This document shows, piece after piece, positions 35,769-45,665 of a stretch of 64,000 nt of DNA. Both the position numbers and the translations under genes were made by a program. Origin of the DNA: Mycolicibacterium komanii (GTDB lineage Bacteria > Actinomycetota > Actinomycetes > Mycobacteriales > Mycobacteriaceae); contig NZ_CVTA01000001.1 of the NCBI RefSeq assembly GCF_001050035.1, forward strand, positions 124,001 to 188,000, read 5' to 3'. The notes under the pieces are model-generated. The model searched no databases. It was not told the DNA's origin and worked only from the letters and a program-made list of their open reading frames with translations. The number at the start of each line of letters is the position of its first letter. The stretch's first letter is position 1.

Positions 35769-36113
35769 ATGACCTACGTGATCGGCAAGAACTGTGTAGA
35801 CGTGATGGATCGGGCATGCGTCGAAGAGTGCCCGGTGGATTGCATCTACGAGGGCGGCAGGGCGCTGTACATCCATCCGGATGAGTGCGTGGATTGCGGT
35901 GCGTGCGAACCGGTGTGCCCAGTCGAGGCGATCTATTACGAAGACGACCTGCCCGCCGAAGAACACGGACACCTGGCCGACAACGCCGCCTTCTTCTTCG
36001 AGACGCTGCCCGGACGCGATGCCCCGTTGGGCTCGCCGGGTGGGGCGGCCAAGCTCGGGCCGGTGCCCGCCGATGCCCCGCTGGTGGCCGCAATGGACCG
36101 ACAGGACCAGTAG
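35769..36113 (+). CDS. 7Fe ferredoxin (FdxA-like)
   Basis: A 114-residue ferredoxin with one [3Fe-4S] and one [4Fe-4S] cluster: Cys9, Cys17 and Cys21 followed by Pro, plus Cys40, Cys43, Cys46 and Cys50-Pro (CVDCGACEPVCP). The acidic C-terminal extension matches actinobacterial FdxA. The ATG directly follows a -10 element, implying a leaderless transcript. The last base of its TAG stop is the first base of the next GTG (TAGTG). It may donate electrons to a nitrosative-stress or oxygen-related enzyme; in M. tuberculosis fdxA belongs to the hypoxia/NO response. Confidence 0.92.
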   Translation: MTYVIGKNCVDVMDRACVEECPVDCIYEGGRALYIHPDECVDCGACEPVCPVEAIYYEDDLPAEEHGHLADNAAFFFETLPGRDAPLGSPGGAAKLGPVPADAPLVAAMDRQDQ

Positions 36114-36754
36114 TGAGCGGCCGGCGCGAAGACGTGTTCGCATTGCTGCGGAGCGCGGATGCCGCGTTGAGCATCACCGAGATCGCCGAGCGTTTGGACA
36201 TTCACCCCAATACCGCGCGATTTCACCTCGACTCGCTGGTCCAGTCCGGCCGGGTGCACGCCGTGGAGGCCGACCGCACCAAGCCGGGCCGGCCTCCGTT
36301 GATGTTTCGCGCAGTTGTCGGCATGGATCCGGGCGGCCCGCGTGATTATCGGACGCTGGCCGCCGTCCTGGCTGATGCGCTCGCGCGCCAACCCCAACCC
36401 GAACGTCGTGCCGTCGCGGCCGGTCGCGCCTGGGCCGATCATGTCGCCGAGCCCGGCCGAGCGCGCACTCGAAAGCAGGCCGTCGAACGGCTCACCGATC
36501 TGCTCTCGGATCTGGGGTTTGCGCCTGAGAAACGTTTGAGCACAACGGGCCCCGGCGACGTCGGGTTGCGCAATTGCCCGTTCCTGGAGGTGGCCGGCAG
36601 CCGTCGCGATGTGGTCTGCCCGGTCCATCTCGGACTCATGCAAGGTGCGTTGGAGGTCTGGGATGCTCCGATCACCGTCGATGCGCTGACGCCGTTCGCG
36701 GAACCGGATCTGTGCGTGGCGCATTTGGCCTTGACGGCAGCGACCTCGCAGTGA
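36113..36754 (+). CDS. SufR/ArsR-like regulator with three conserved-looking cysteines
   Basis: A 213-residue regulator. Residues 5-65 form a winged helix (SITEIAERLDIHPNTARFHL and a wing with GRPPLMF). The C-terminal domain has Cys155 (RNCPFLEVA), Cys169 (VVCPVHLGLMQGAL) and Cys201 (DLCVAHL), the arrangement of SufR-type [4Fe-4S] sensors. It should sense Fe-S state, nitric oxide or oxygen. It is translationally coupled to the ferredoxin gene and is the best candidate to bind the two inverted repeats at 33754 and 35734. True SufR beside a suf operon is excluded by context. Confidence 0.8.
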   Translation: MSGRREDVFALLRSADAALSITEIAERLDIHPNTARFHLDSLVQSGRVHAVEADRTKPGRPPLMFRAVVGMDPGGPRDYRTLAAVLADALARQPQPERRAVAAGRAWADHVAEPGRARTRKQAVERLTDLLSDLGFAPEKRLSTTGPGDVGLRNCPFLEVAGSRRDVVCPVHLGLMQGALEVWDAPITVDALTPFAEPDLCVAHLALTAATSQ

Positions 36755-36788
36755 GCCCGGAGTGACGCGTCGAGGAGGAGGAAACACC

Positions 36789-37163
36789 ATGAAATCCATT
36801 CCGTTGCAGGTGCTTGCGGACGAACAACTCGGCCGGGCGCGTCGGTACGGCGGCCATGCCGCCTATACGGTTCACGGCGGCCCCGAACGCGGACTCCGCC
36901 AGACTGTGGTCGCGCTGACCAAAGGTCTCCGGCTGCGACAGGAAGCCGATCCGGCCGAGGCGACCCTTCAGGTGCTACGCGGGCGCGTACGGCTGCGCAC
37001 CATCGACGACCGCTGGGATGGGGTCGTCGGCGACCAGCTCACTTTGCCCACTCGCCGTCACTACCTGGACGCGCTGCAGGACTCGGTCATCTTGCTCACC
37101 GTCCATGCCGATGCGGCGCATATCCCAGGCGTCGCGTTGGACAGATCCAAGAGGCCGGCATGA
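36789..37163 (+). CDS. cupin-fold protein
   Basis: A 124-residue single-domain protein with a cupin-like beta-barrel pattern: QTVVALTKGLRLRQEAD, ATLQVLRGRVRLRT and GDQLTLPTRRHYLDAL. The usual metal-binding histidines of the cupin motif are not present, so it is more likely a ligand-binding or scaffold protein. The ATG lies behind GAGGAGGAGGAAACACC, an unusually strong binding site, 34 nt after the regulator gene. Similar cupins accompany NO- and stress-response genes in actinobacteria. Confidence 0.72.
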   Translation: MKSIPLQVLADEQLGRARRYGGHAAYTVHGGPERGLRQTVVALTKGLRLRQEADPAEATLQVLRGRVRLRTIDDRWDGVVGDQLTLPTRRHYLDALQDSVILLTVHADAAHIPGVALDRSKRPA

Positions 37164-37543
37164 CTGCGCGCCTGGACCGCACACCGAAACCGTGCGAGCT
37201 GTCCGAGGTCGACTTCGACACCATCGCTTGGGGATTCCTCGGATCGGAGTTCACCGGCCTGATCTACGCCGACTGGCCGATCGAGCGCAGAGTGGATGCC
37301 TATCTCGCGCACCGCGGCATGACCAGCCTCCTCAACGATGGCGACGCCGACGTCGCCATCGTGCAGCATGTGCTCGCCAACATCGGGGCGGCGATGCGCG
37401 ACGGGACATTGGCCACCGCAACGTGGGAGACCGTGCGCCGGAACCGCGCGACCCAAGAGAGCCGCCGGGAATTCACTGCGCCTGACCGGCACGCGGTCCG
37501 CGTCGCATCCGGCACGGTCATACGGAGTGAGCGATATGGGTGA
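37160..37543 (+). CDS. hypothetical protein in the globin operon
   Basis: A 127-residue soluble protein I do not recognise. It begins MTARLDRTPKPCELSEVDFD, has a central helical region with a Trp-rich segment (YADWPIERRVDAYLAHRG) and an Arg-rich C-terminus. There is no signal peptide, membrane helix or clear metal motif. The ATG overlaps the cupin stop (ATGA) and its end overlaps the globin start by 8 nt, so its production is locked to its neighbours. A role in the same stress response is likely from context alone. Confidence 0.7.
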   Translation: MTARLDRTPKPCELSEVDFDTIAWGFLGSEFTGLIYADWPIERRVDAYLAHRGMTSLLNDGDADVAIVQHVLANIGAAMRDGTLATATWETVRRNRATQESRREFTAPDRHAVRVASGTVIRSERYG

Positions 37544-37973
37544 TAGAGCGCCTGCGCGCGATCTCGCCACCCGCGCGGACGTGGAGGCGTTGTTGGTCCG
37601 CTTCTACACCGAAGCGTTCCGCGACGAGCTACTCGCCGAGCCGTTCGCCGAGCTGGCCTCGCGGGGACTGCACGAGCACCTTCCCGTCATGTGCGACTTT
37701 TGGGAGACAGTGCTGTTTCGAGCCGGGCTGTATCGGCGCAACACGCTGAACGTGCACCGGCACGTCCATGAGCAGACGACTTTGGATGCAACGCATTTCG
37801 CGCGCTGGCTTCATCTGTGGACGTCGACCGTCGATCAGATGCACCGGGGCCCGATCGCCGACCACGCCAAGGTCCAGGCGGCCCGGATCGCCACGGCCAT
37901 GCACCGTCGCCTCACCGGCGCCCACGCTCCGCAGCTCGCGGCGCTAGCCGTCACGGCATCGCAGCGCGGGTGA
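37536..37973 (+). CDS. group III truncated haemoglobin
   Basis: A 145-residue 2-on-2 globin of group III (P-type). Landmarks: LVRFYTEAFRDELLAEPFAE, the FWETVLFRAGLY helix, the His-rich proximal region NVHRHVHEQ and FARWLHLWTSTVDQMHRGPI. One of His74, His76 or His78 should be the proximal haem ligand. Group III globins bind O2 and NO and, in Campylobacter, are part of the NO response. It closes the ferredoxin-regulator-cupin operon; GGAG lies 8 nt before its ATG. It supports a nitric-oxide or oxygen-related role for the whole set. Confidence 0.85.
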   Translation: MGDRAPARDLATRADVEALLVRFYTEAFRDELLAEPFAELASRGLHEHLPVMCDFWETVLFRAGLYRRNTLNVHRHVHEQTTLDATHFARWLHLWTSTVDQMHRGPIADHAKVQAARIATAMHRRLTGAHAPQLAALAVTASQRG

Positions 37974-38024
37974 AACCGCCTGCACGACAGGAACGGACCG
38001 CGACCCATCCCGATTTGTCAGACC

Positions 38025-38040
38025 TCGAATGTATGTTCGG
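38025..38040 (+). promoter_or_regulatory. LexA (SOS) box-like palindrome
   Basis: TCGAATGTATGTTCGG differs at two positions from the mycobacterial SOS box TCGAAC-N4-GTTCGA. It lies 3 nt before the ATG at 38044 of the HNH gene, so LexA binding would block initiation of transcription. SOS boxes are known before several REP13E12 genes. Confidence 0.65.
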
Positions 38041-38043
38041 GTC

Positions 38044-39510
38044 ATGGCGGGGACAGCATTGCAGGCGGCGATAACCGCGCTGCGTGCCGCCTATGAGGAG
38101 GTGGCCGCGTGCGACGTCGACCTCTTGACCCGGCACGAACTGGTTGCCGCCCTTGATGAGTGGGAAACGTTGTCGTGTCAGCTCCCGACGATCAATCACC
38201 GCTTACTAGCTCGTCTGCAATGCGAGACGACGCCCAATGAAATGGGTGCCCACACCTGGAAAGAAGTTCTGCGGGCGCGCTACCGGATCTCGACAAGCGA
38301 GGCCAACCGGCGGTTGACCGAGGCTGAGTTGTTGGCTCGACGCCAGGCGGTGACGGGCCCGTCGCTGCCGCCGGCCTTGCCAGCGACTGCAGCCGCTCAG
38401 TCTCAGGGGCTGATCAACGCCGAACATGTCGACGTCATCCGCAAATCGATCAACAAGCTGCCGAGCTGGGTGGACGCGGTCACCCGCGAGCGGTTCGAGC
38501 TCGACCTGGTGCGCACCGCGGTGAAGGTCGGGCCCAAGGAACTCACCGATACCGCCGACCTCACACTGTTTCTGCTCGATCAGGATGGCCCGGAGCCCAC
38601 CGACGTCGACCGCGCCCGTAAGCGTGGCGTCAGGAAGTCCAGACAAGGCCCCGACGGAATGGTGGAACTGCGCGCAATGCTGACACCGGAAGCGTGGGCG
38701 GTGTGGGAAGCGATCTTCGCCAAATACGCCGCGCCGGGCATGTGCAACCCCGACGACGCTGAGCCGTGCACGTCGGGCACGCCGACGCAGGCCCAGATCG
38801 ACAACGACCACCGCAGCCTGGCCCAGCGACAGCACGACGCGCTGCTCGCGGTCGGGCGAATTGCGTTGATGAGTGGGGAGCTCGGCCGGCTCAACGGGTT
38901 ACCGGTGTCGATCATCATCCGCACCACCCTGCAAGATCTGGAGTCGCGTGCCGGGGTCGGCACCACTGGCGGCGGCACTGTTATGCCGATCACCGATGTC
39001 ATCCGGATGGCCGGTCACGCCAATCATTAGCTGGCCGTGTTCGACAAGGCCACCGGATCGGCGCTGGATCTGTTCCGCACCAGGCGAATCGCGTCCCCTG
39101 CTCAGCGGATCATGCTGATCGCACGCGACGGCGGATGCACCAAACCGTGCTGCACGGTTGGTGCCTATGGCTGCCAGGGGCACCACGTGGTGGCCGATTG
39201 GACCGATGGCGGCAACACCAACATCGACGAACTCGGCCTGGCCTGCGGACCTCACAATCGCAGCGTCAACGGCGACGGCGGCTGGACCACTCGCATGAAC
39301 GAGCGCGGCGAAGTCGAATGGCTTCCACCACCCGATCTCGACACCGGCCAAGCCCGAGTCAACTACCACCACCGACCCGAACGCCTCCTACGACCCGACG
39401 ACGAACCCGCCGACGAAACTTCAGCCGAGCCCATCAGCGCACCAGTCGAAGACACCGAGCCGGGTGACGAACCCGGCGGGCCAGCACCCCCAGGAGACCA
39501 GGTGGCCTGA
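38044..39510 (+). pseudogene. DUF222/HNH endonuclease (REP13E12 family) split by one amber codon
   Basis: The frame encodes a typical REP13E12 protein: a DUF222 domain (about residues 1-330) and a C-terminal HNH domain (CTVGAYGCQGHHVVADWTDG, ELGLACGPHN). It is interrupted only by TAG at 39028-39030; the same frame resumes at once (after AGHANH comes LAVFDKATGS), where intact family members have Tyr. No frameshift or deletion is seen. Without suppression the HNH domain is lost. The start is ATG 38044, directly after the LexA-like box; an earlier ATG at 38029 lies inside that box. Confidence 0.88.
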
Positions 39511-39774
39511 CGGCCGGTCCAAGAGATTGCAGCACGCCCGTCGGACAGTACGACGACGACGTGGCATCAGCATGCCGATAGGCGTCAACGTGACACGTGG
39601 GTTTGAGGGTCGAAACCGAAGACCTGTACGACGATCGACCTGCCTTTCACCGCATTTGCGCCCCGCTCAACAAGTCCGGACGGTCGAGACGTCAGGGCGT
39701 CGACGCACTCGCGGCCGCAATTTACATACTGCGGTCCTGCTTGAACGCGCGGCGAGTGGTGAAAGTCAGTCGGC

Positions 39775-40161
39775 CTAGGCGGTTTTCGTCAACACCAATG
39801 CTGCTTCGTTGTAGGGGGACAGGCGATAGAACAATCGGGGCGCCGGCGTGATGAGGGGTGCGGCCCCAGCTTTACTAACGATCTGCGGATTGGCCAACGC
39901 GATATCCCTGCCCAGTTTGTGCAATACGGTGGGCCCGCCGGCCAATACGTTCTTCAGCCAGTCCGTTTCGGGCCCGTAACCGATGAGAACAACGAAGCCG
40001 TCCCGGGTCTTGAACACCAAGAGAGGCGTTCGGTAGCGCCTGCCTGACTTGCGTCCGGTGTGCTCGAGCGTCCCGAGGCATGGAAGCCATGGTGTGAGCG
40101 AGCGGGCCACAGGATTGGTCACACGGCGATTGAAGTTTGCGACAGCGCGAGGCACTCGCAT
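39775..40161 (-). CDS. Ddn-family deazaflavin (F420)-dependent nitroreductase-like protein
   Basis: A 128-residue split-barrel protein of the mycobacterial deazaflavin-dependent nitroreductase/quinone reductase family: LEHTGRKSGRRYRTPLLVF and FVVLIGYGPETDWLKNVLAGG are diagnostic. Members use F420H2 to reduce quinones or nitro compounds at the membrane. The C-terminus is family-typical. It stands alone between the broken HNH gene and the tRNA gene; about 260 nt on its downstream side and 250 nt upstream hold no recognisable gene. Confidence 0.85.
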   Translation of the reverse strand: MRVPRAVANFNRRVTNPVARSLTPWLPCLGTLEHTGRKSGRRYRTPLLVFKTRDGFVVLIGYGPETDWLKNVLAGGPTVLHKLGRDIALANPQIVSKAGAAPLITPAPRLFYRLSPYNEAALVLTKTA

Positions 40162-40412
40162 GAAGGTCCTTTCTCACCGGTTACAGTTCTGGGCCGCCCG
40201 TCACGCCGCCGGGTAGCCCCAGAGCGGCAAGGAGGCCCTAGGCGACCTCCGCGTACGTCAAACGTTGGAATGGTCACCACCATCAGAAGGATTTCGCGAA
40301 CGACGTCGGTAGTCGGCCGCGGCGAACGCCCAAGCAATGTCGCGAACATCGACGGTCCGCACCCAACAAGCAGACCTCCACCTCGTTCGAGGATTTGACC
40401 TGCGGAAATGAG

Positions 40413-40485
40413 TGGAGCTAAGGGGACTCGAACCCCTGACCCCCACACTGCCAGTGTGGTGCGCTACCAGCTGCGCCATAGCCCC
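40413..40485 (-). tRNA. tRNA-Ala (anticodon GGC)
   Basis: On the minus strand the sequence starts GGGGCTATGGCGCAGCTGGT and folds as a full cloverleaf: acceptor GGGGCTA/TAGCTCC, anticodon stem CCACA/TGTGG with loop CTGGCAG (anticodon GGC), and T-arm GGGGTTCGAGTCCCC. The discriminator is A; CCA is not encoded. I see no integrated element at its 3' end. Confidence 0.95.
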
Positions 40486-40540
40486 TGAAGTCGTGCCCAT
40501 CGAAGTTACACCACCTGCGGGAAGCGCTCAAAATCGCTGG

Positions 40541-41814
40541 TTACGGCACCTCTCCACCGGCCTCGGGCCCGATTGCGCGCGCCGGAGTGTGCTCGGCGGG
40601 CCGGCCTCGGGTCTCGGGCGCGAACACCCATCCGAGCGCCGCCACCGCCAGGATCACCCCGCTGACCGAGAACGCCCACCCGAACGACGCACGCTCCGCG
40701 ATCTGCCCCACCACCAGCGATCCGATGATCGAACCGAGGTCGGCCATCATCTGGAACGTTGCCACAGCCGTGCCACCGCGCGCCTTGTTCCCGACGATGT
40801 CGGCGACCGCAGCCTGCTGCGGTGAAACGAAGATCCCCGTCGCCGCACCCGTGACATATGCCGCGACGAGAAAGATCGGCAGCGACGACGTGAAGCCGAC
40901 CAGAGCCGTCGACGCAGCCGACACGGTAAGCCCGACGATCAGCAGCTTGCGGCGCCCGATCCGGTCGGACAGATAGCCGCTCGGAATGACCACGCTCACG
41001 TTGCCGATCGCGAACGTCGCCAGCGCCAGCCCCGCCGCTCCCGCGCTGTAACCGAGCCCCTCCACCACGAACAGCGGCACCAGGGCGATCCGCAACCCGA
41101 ACGCCGCCCAGCCCGTGCTGAAGTTCGAGAACAACGCCGCCCGATAAGCGCGGTGGCGCAGCACCTGGCGCACCGACACCGCCGCGTCCGCAGTCTCCGA
41201 GGGCGCCGCCAGCGTGCTGCCGCGAAGGCTGACGAAAACGACACCCGCAGCGACCATCAGCGCCACCCCGTAGATCACGAACGGCGCCGCCAGGCCGAGA
41301 CCCGCCGTCAGGCTGCCCAGCACCGGCCCGCCGACCGAACCGACCAGGAATCCGGTCGAGAACATGCCCGCCACCCTGCCGCGCGCGTTCTCCGGCGAAA
41401 TCCGGATCATCAGCCCCAGCGACGACACCGTGAACATCGCCGACCCCAGCCCGCCCAGCGAGCGGAACACCAACAGCTGCCAGTACGTCTGCGCGAACGC
41501 GCACGCGCCGGTCGACAACGCCACGATGATCAGGCCGCTGATGTACACCCGGCGCTCCCCCAGGCGCTGCACCAGCAGGCCGGCCGGCGGCGCCGCGATC
41601 AGGCGCATCAACGCGAACGCCGTGATGACGAAGGTCGCCGCGCTGATGCTCACCCCGAAGTGACGCGCGTACTGCGGCAGCACCGGGGCCACCACGCCGT
41701 AACCCAGCGCCACCACGACATTCGCGCCGACCAGCAGCCAGACCTCGCGCGGCAGCTTCGGCTGGGTCACCGCCCCATCGGACTCGCTCGGACAGTCGCC
41801 CTCCGGTTCAGAGC

Positions 41815-41818
<4 letters not shown>
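40541..41818 (-). CDS. MFS transporter
   Basis: A 425-residue major facilitator with 12 predicted helices. Typical motif A segments occur in loop 2-3 ([16 protein letters not shown]) and loop 8-9 ([16 protein letters not shown]), and motif C-like Gly-rich helix 5 ([15 protein letters not shown]) suggests an efflux antiporter. The N-terminus is cytosolic and acidic. GTG 41818 overlaps the pgm stop (GTGA), so it is co-transcribed with pgm. The substrate is unknown. Confidence 0.88.
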
Positions 41819-43461
<1,643 letters not shown>

Positions 43462-43520
43462 GCACCCGATTCTGCTCCTTGCGGTCGTGCGACGTGTGTC
43501 GGTACCGCCATACTTTGGCT

Positions 43521-43919
43521 GTGCTTGGATACGACGGCCGCGAACTGCTCGCCGTGTTCGTGGGCGGCGCGCTGGGCACCCTCGCCCGCGCGGCGATCGA
43601 GACACTCCTGGCTCCCGAACCCGGGCAGTGGCCGTGGCCGACGTTCGCCGTGAACATCGTCGGCGCATTCCTGCTCGGCTACTTCACCACTCGACTGCTC
43701 GAGCGGCTTCCGTTGTCGAGCTATCGTCGGCCGCTGCTCGGCACCGGGTTGTGCGGAGGGTTGACCACGTTCTCCACCATGCAGGTCGAGATCGTCAGGA
43801 TGCTCGAACACCGCCACTACACGCTGGCGGCCGGGTACCTGACCGCCAGCGTCATCGCCGGTCTGATCGCCGTGTACACCGCGACCGCGTTGGTGCGGCG
43901 GGTTCGGGTGCGCGGATGA
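43521..43919 (+). CDS. crcB: fluoride channel CrcB/Fluc, first subunit
   Basis: A 132-residue membrane protein with four helices: [59 protein letters not shown] and a C-terminal helix. GxxxR and TTFST are the fluoride-channel signatures. Paired CrcB proteins form an antiparallel dimer exporting F-. The GTG at 43521 avoids an implausible N-terminal extension. It overlaps the second crcB gene by 4 nt. Confidence 0.93.
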   Translation: MLGYDGRELLAVFVGGALGTLARAAIETLLAPEPGQWPWPTFAVNIVGAFLLGYFTTRLLERLPLSSYRRPLLGTGLCGGLTTFSTMQVEIVRMLEHRHYTLAAGYLTASVIAGLIAVYTATALVRRVRVRG

Positions 43920-44281
43920 CCGTCGCGGTGTGGGCGGGCGTCGTCGTGCTGGGCGGTGTGGGCGCCGTGCTGCGGTTCATCGTCGACCGAACCGTGTCGG
44001 CACGGGTGGGCGGCGTCTTCCCGTACGGCACGCTGGTGGTCAACGTGAGCGGTGCCGTGATTTTGGGCCTCCTGTCCGGCCTCGCCCTGAGCCCCCATCT
44101 CGCGCTGCTGTTCGGCACGGCGCTGATCGGGTCCTATACGACGTTCTCCACCTGGATGCTGGAGACCCAGCGCATCGGCGAAGAGCGACAGGGCCTACCC
44201 GCGGCGGCCAACATCGTCGTCAGCGTGGCGCTCGGCGTCGCGGCGGCGGCCTTCGGCATCTGGTGCGGGGGGATCCTGTGA
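43916..44281 (+). CDS. crcB: fluoride channel CrcB/Fluc, second subunit
   Basis: A 121-residue partner of the preceding CrcB with the same motifs ([41 protein letters not shown]). Two different half-channels in a row indicate a heterodimeric Fluc of opposite membrane orientation. It starts ATGA-coupled to the first crcB and ends GTGA-coupled to the DUF190 gene. No fluoride riboswitch is recognisable in the short upstream region. Confidence 0.93.
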   Translation: MTVAVWAGVVVLGGVGAVLRFIVDRTVSARVGGVFPYGTLVVNVSGAVILGLLSGLALSPHLALLFGTALIGSYTTFSTWMLETQRIGEERQGLPAAANIVVSVALGVAAAAFGIWCGGIL

Positions 44282-45339
44282 GCGTCGACTACCTCAAGCT
44301 GACCACTTATTTCGGCGAGCGCCAACGCGTCGAGGACCGCTTCCTCGCCGACGCGCTGCTGGACCTCTACACCGATGCCGGCCTGGCGACGAGCGCCGTG
44401 CTGCGCGGCATCGCCGGGTTCGGACCGCGCCATCAGGTGCGCACCGACCGGACGCTGAGCATGTCCGAGGACCCGCCGATCGCGGTCGCAGCCGTGGACG
44501 TCACTGACAAAGTCGCCCCACTCGCCGATCGGGTGGCGGCGATGACGCATCGCGGCCTCATCACCCTCGAACGGGCGCGGCTCACCGGCGGCGCCGATGC
44601 CCCGGCGTTACCGGAGACCACGAAGCTGACCGTGTACGTCGGTCGCCAGGACCGCATCGGCGGCCGACCCGCACACCGGTCGATCTGCGACACGCTGCAC
44701 GAACTCGGATTCTTCGGCGCCGCGGTGTTTCTCGGCGTGGACGGGACCTGCCACGGTCTGCGCAAGCGCGCCCGGTTCTTCAGCAGGAACGTCGATGTGC
44801 CCGAGATGATCATCGCCACGGGCGAGGCGGCGCAGGCGCAACGAGCGATCGAGTACCTCGAACGGGAGTTGCCCTCTCCCCTCTACACGGTCGAGCGGGT
44901 TCAGGTCTGCAAGCGCGGCGGTCGGCTGCTCACCCGCCCACCCGCGCTGCAGGAGACCGACGCGGCCGGGCGTCCACTGTGGCAGAAGCTGATGATCTAC
45001 ACCTCTGAGGCGACGCTGCACGAGCGCGTGCCCATCCACCGCGCCCTCGTGCGCCGGCTCCACGAGGTGGAGGCGAGCAGCGGCGCGACGGTGCTCCGCG
45101 GCATCTGGGGATTCCGCGGCAGGCAGAAGCCGCACGGCGACCGGCTGATCCAGGCCGCCCGACAGGTGCCCGTCACCACGATCGTCGTCGACAGCCCCGC
45201 CAGAATCGCGGCGGCCTTCGACATCGTCGACGAGCTGACCAGTGAAGACGGGTTGGTCACCAGCGAATTGGTTCCGGCGCTGGTGACCATCGACGGCGGC
45301 GAACGGCGCGGGAGCCTACAACTGGCCCGCTACCCCTGA
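44278..45339 (+). CDS. DUF190 (PII-like) protein with three tandem repeats
   Basis: A 353-residue protein, Rv3071-like. DUF190 proteins are about 110 residues with a PII-like fold; here three copies follow each other, opening LKLTTYFGERQR (about residue 6), TKLTVYVGRQDR (about 115) and QKLMIYTSEATL (about 240), each with a later alpha-helix and a strand such as TSAVLRGIAGFG, GAAVFLGVDGTCHG and GATVLRGIWGFRG. The fused trimer may mimic the PII trimer. It is translationally coupled to the crcB pair, suggesting a role in fluoride or ion homeostasis. Confidence 0.85.
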   Translation: MSVDYLKLTTYFGERQRVEDRFLADALLDLYTDAGLATSAVLRGIAGFGPRHQVRTDRTLSMSEDPPIAVAAVDVTDKVAPLADRVAAMTHRGLITLERARLTGGADAPALPETTKLTVYVGRQDRIGGRPAHRSICDTLHELGFFGAAVFLGVDGTCHGLRKRARFFSRNVDVPEMIIATGEAAQAQRAIEYLERELPSPLYTVERVQVCKRGGRLLTRPPALQETDAAGRPLWQKLMIYTSEATLHERVPIHRALVRRLHEVEASSGATVLRGIWGFRGRQKPHGDRLIQAARQVPVTTIVVDSPARIAAAFDIVDELTSEDGLVTSELVPALVTIDGGERRGSLQLARYP

Positions 45340-45352
45340 CCCCACGCTGGGG

Positions 45353-45371
45353 TAAGCCTAGCCTTACCTGA
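45353..45371 (+). promoter_or_regulatory. IdeR (iron) box before mbtL
   Basis: The 19-nt site reads TAAGCCT followed by AGCCTTACCTGA and matches the IdeR consensus TWAGGTWAGSCTWACCTWA at about 16 positions. It ends 24 nt before the mbtL GTG, so iron-loaded IdeR would repress the operon. Confidence 0.8.
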
Positions 45372-45395
45372 TTCGACGTAGTACCGTCGCTCGCC

Positions 45396-45665
45396 GTGAA
45401 CCCGTCTACTCCAGAAGCCGTGAGCGTCGCGCTCGCCGAGATCCTGCGCGACGACATGAACGTCGATGTCCGACGAGTCACCCGCGAATCCCGCCTGATC
45501 GACGACGTCGGCCTCGACTCGGTCGCCTTCGCCGTGGGGATGGTCGCCATCGAGGATCGGCTGGGCGTGGCGCTGAGCGAAGAGGACCTCCTGAGCTGCG
45601 ACACCGTCGGCGATCTGGAAGCGGCCATTCTGGCCAAAACGGCTGCGGCACCCACGAACTCGTGA
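45396..45665 (+). CDS. mbtL: acyl carrier protein for mycobactin
   Basis: An 89-residue acyl carrier protein (Rv1344-like). The phosphopantetheine site is DVGLDSVAFAVG with the modified Ser. In mycobactin synthesis it carries the long acyl chain that is activated by MbtM, desaturated by MbtN and transferred to the lysine by MbtK. GTG start 45396, downstream of an IdeR box; the stop overlaps mbtM (GTGA). Confidence 0.94.
   Translation: MNPSTPEAVSVALAEILRDDMNVDVRRVTRESRLIDDVGLDSVAFAVGMVAIEDRLGVALSEEDLLSCDTVGDLEAAILAKTAAAPTNS

Noticed and set aside
36113..36754. True SufR of a suf operon
   Set aside because: No sufB, sufD, sufC or sufS gene follows; the neighbours are ferredoxin, cupin and globin, so only the family-level similarity is kept.
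39511..39774. Small gene between the HNH pseudogene and the Ddn-like gene
   Set aside because: Frames there are Arg-rich, lack binding sites and resemble no protein; probably non-coding or decayed sequence.
38044..40485. Mobile element or prophage remnant beside tRNA-Ala
   Set aside because: The REP13E12-type gene is a known mycobacterial repeat family, but no integrase, attachment repeat of the tRNA 3' end or phage gene is visible.
43462..43520. Fluoride riboswitch before crcB
   Set aside because: The gap is only about 60 nt and I could not recognise the crcB motif pseudoknot; not supported.
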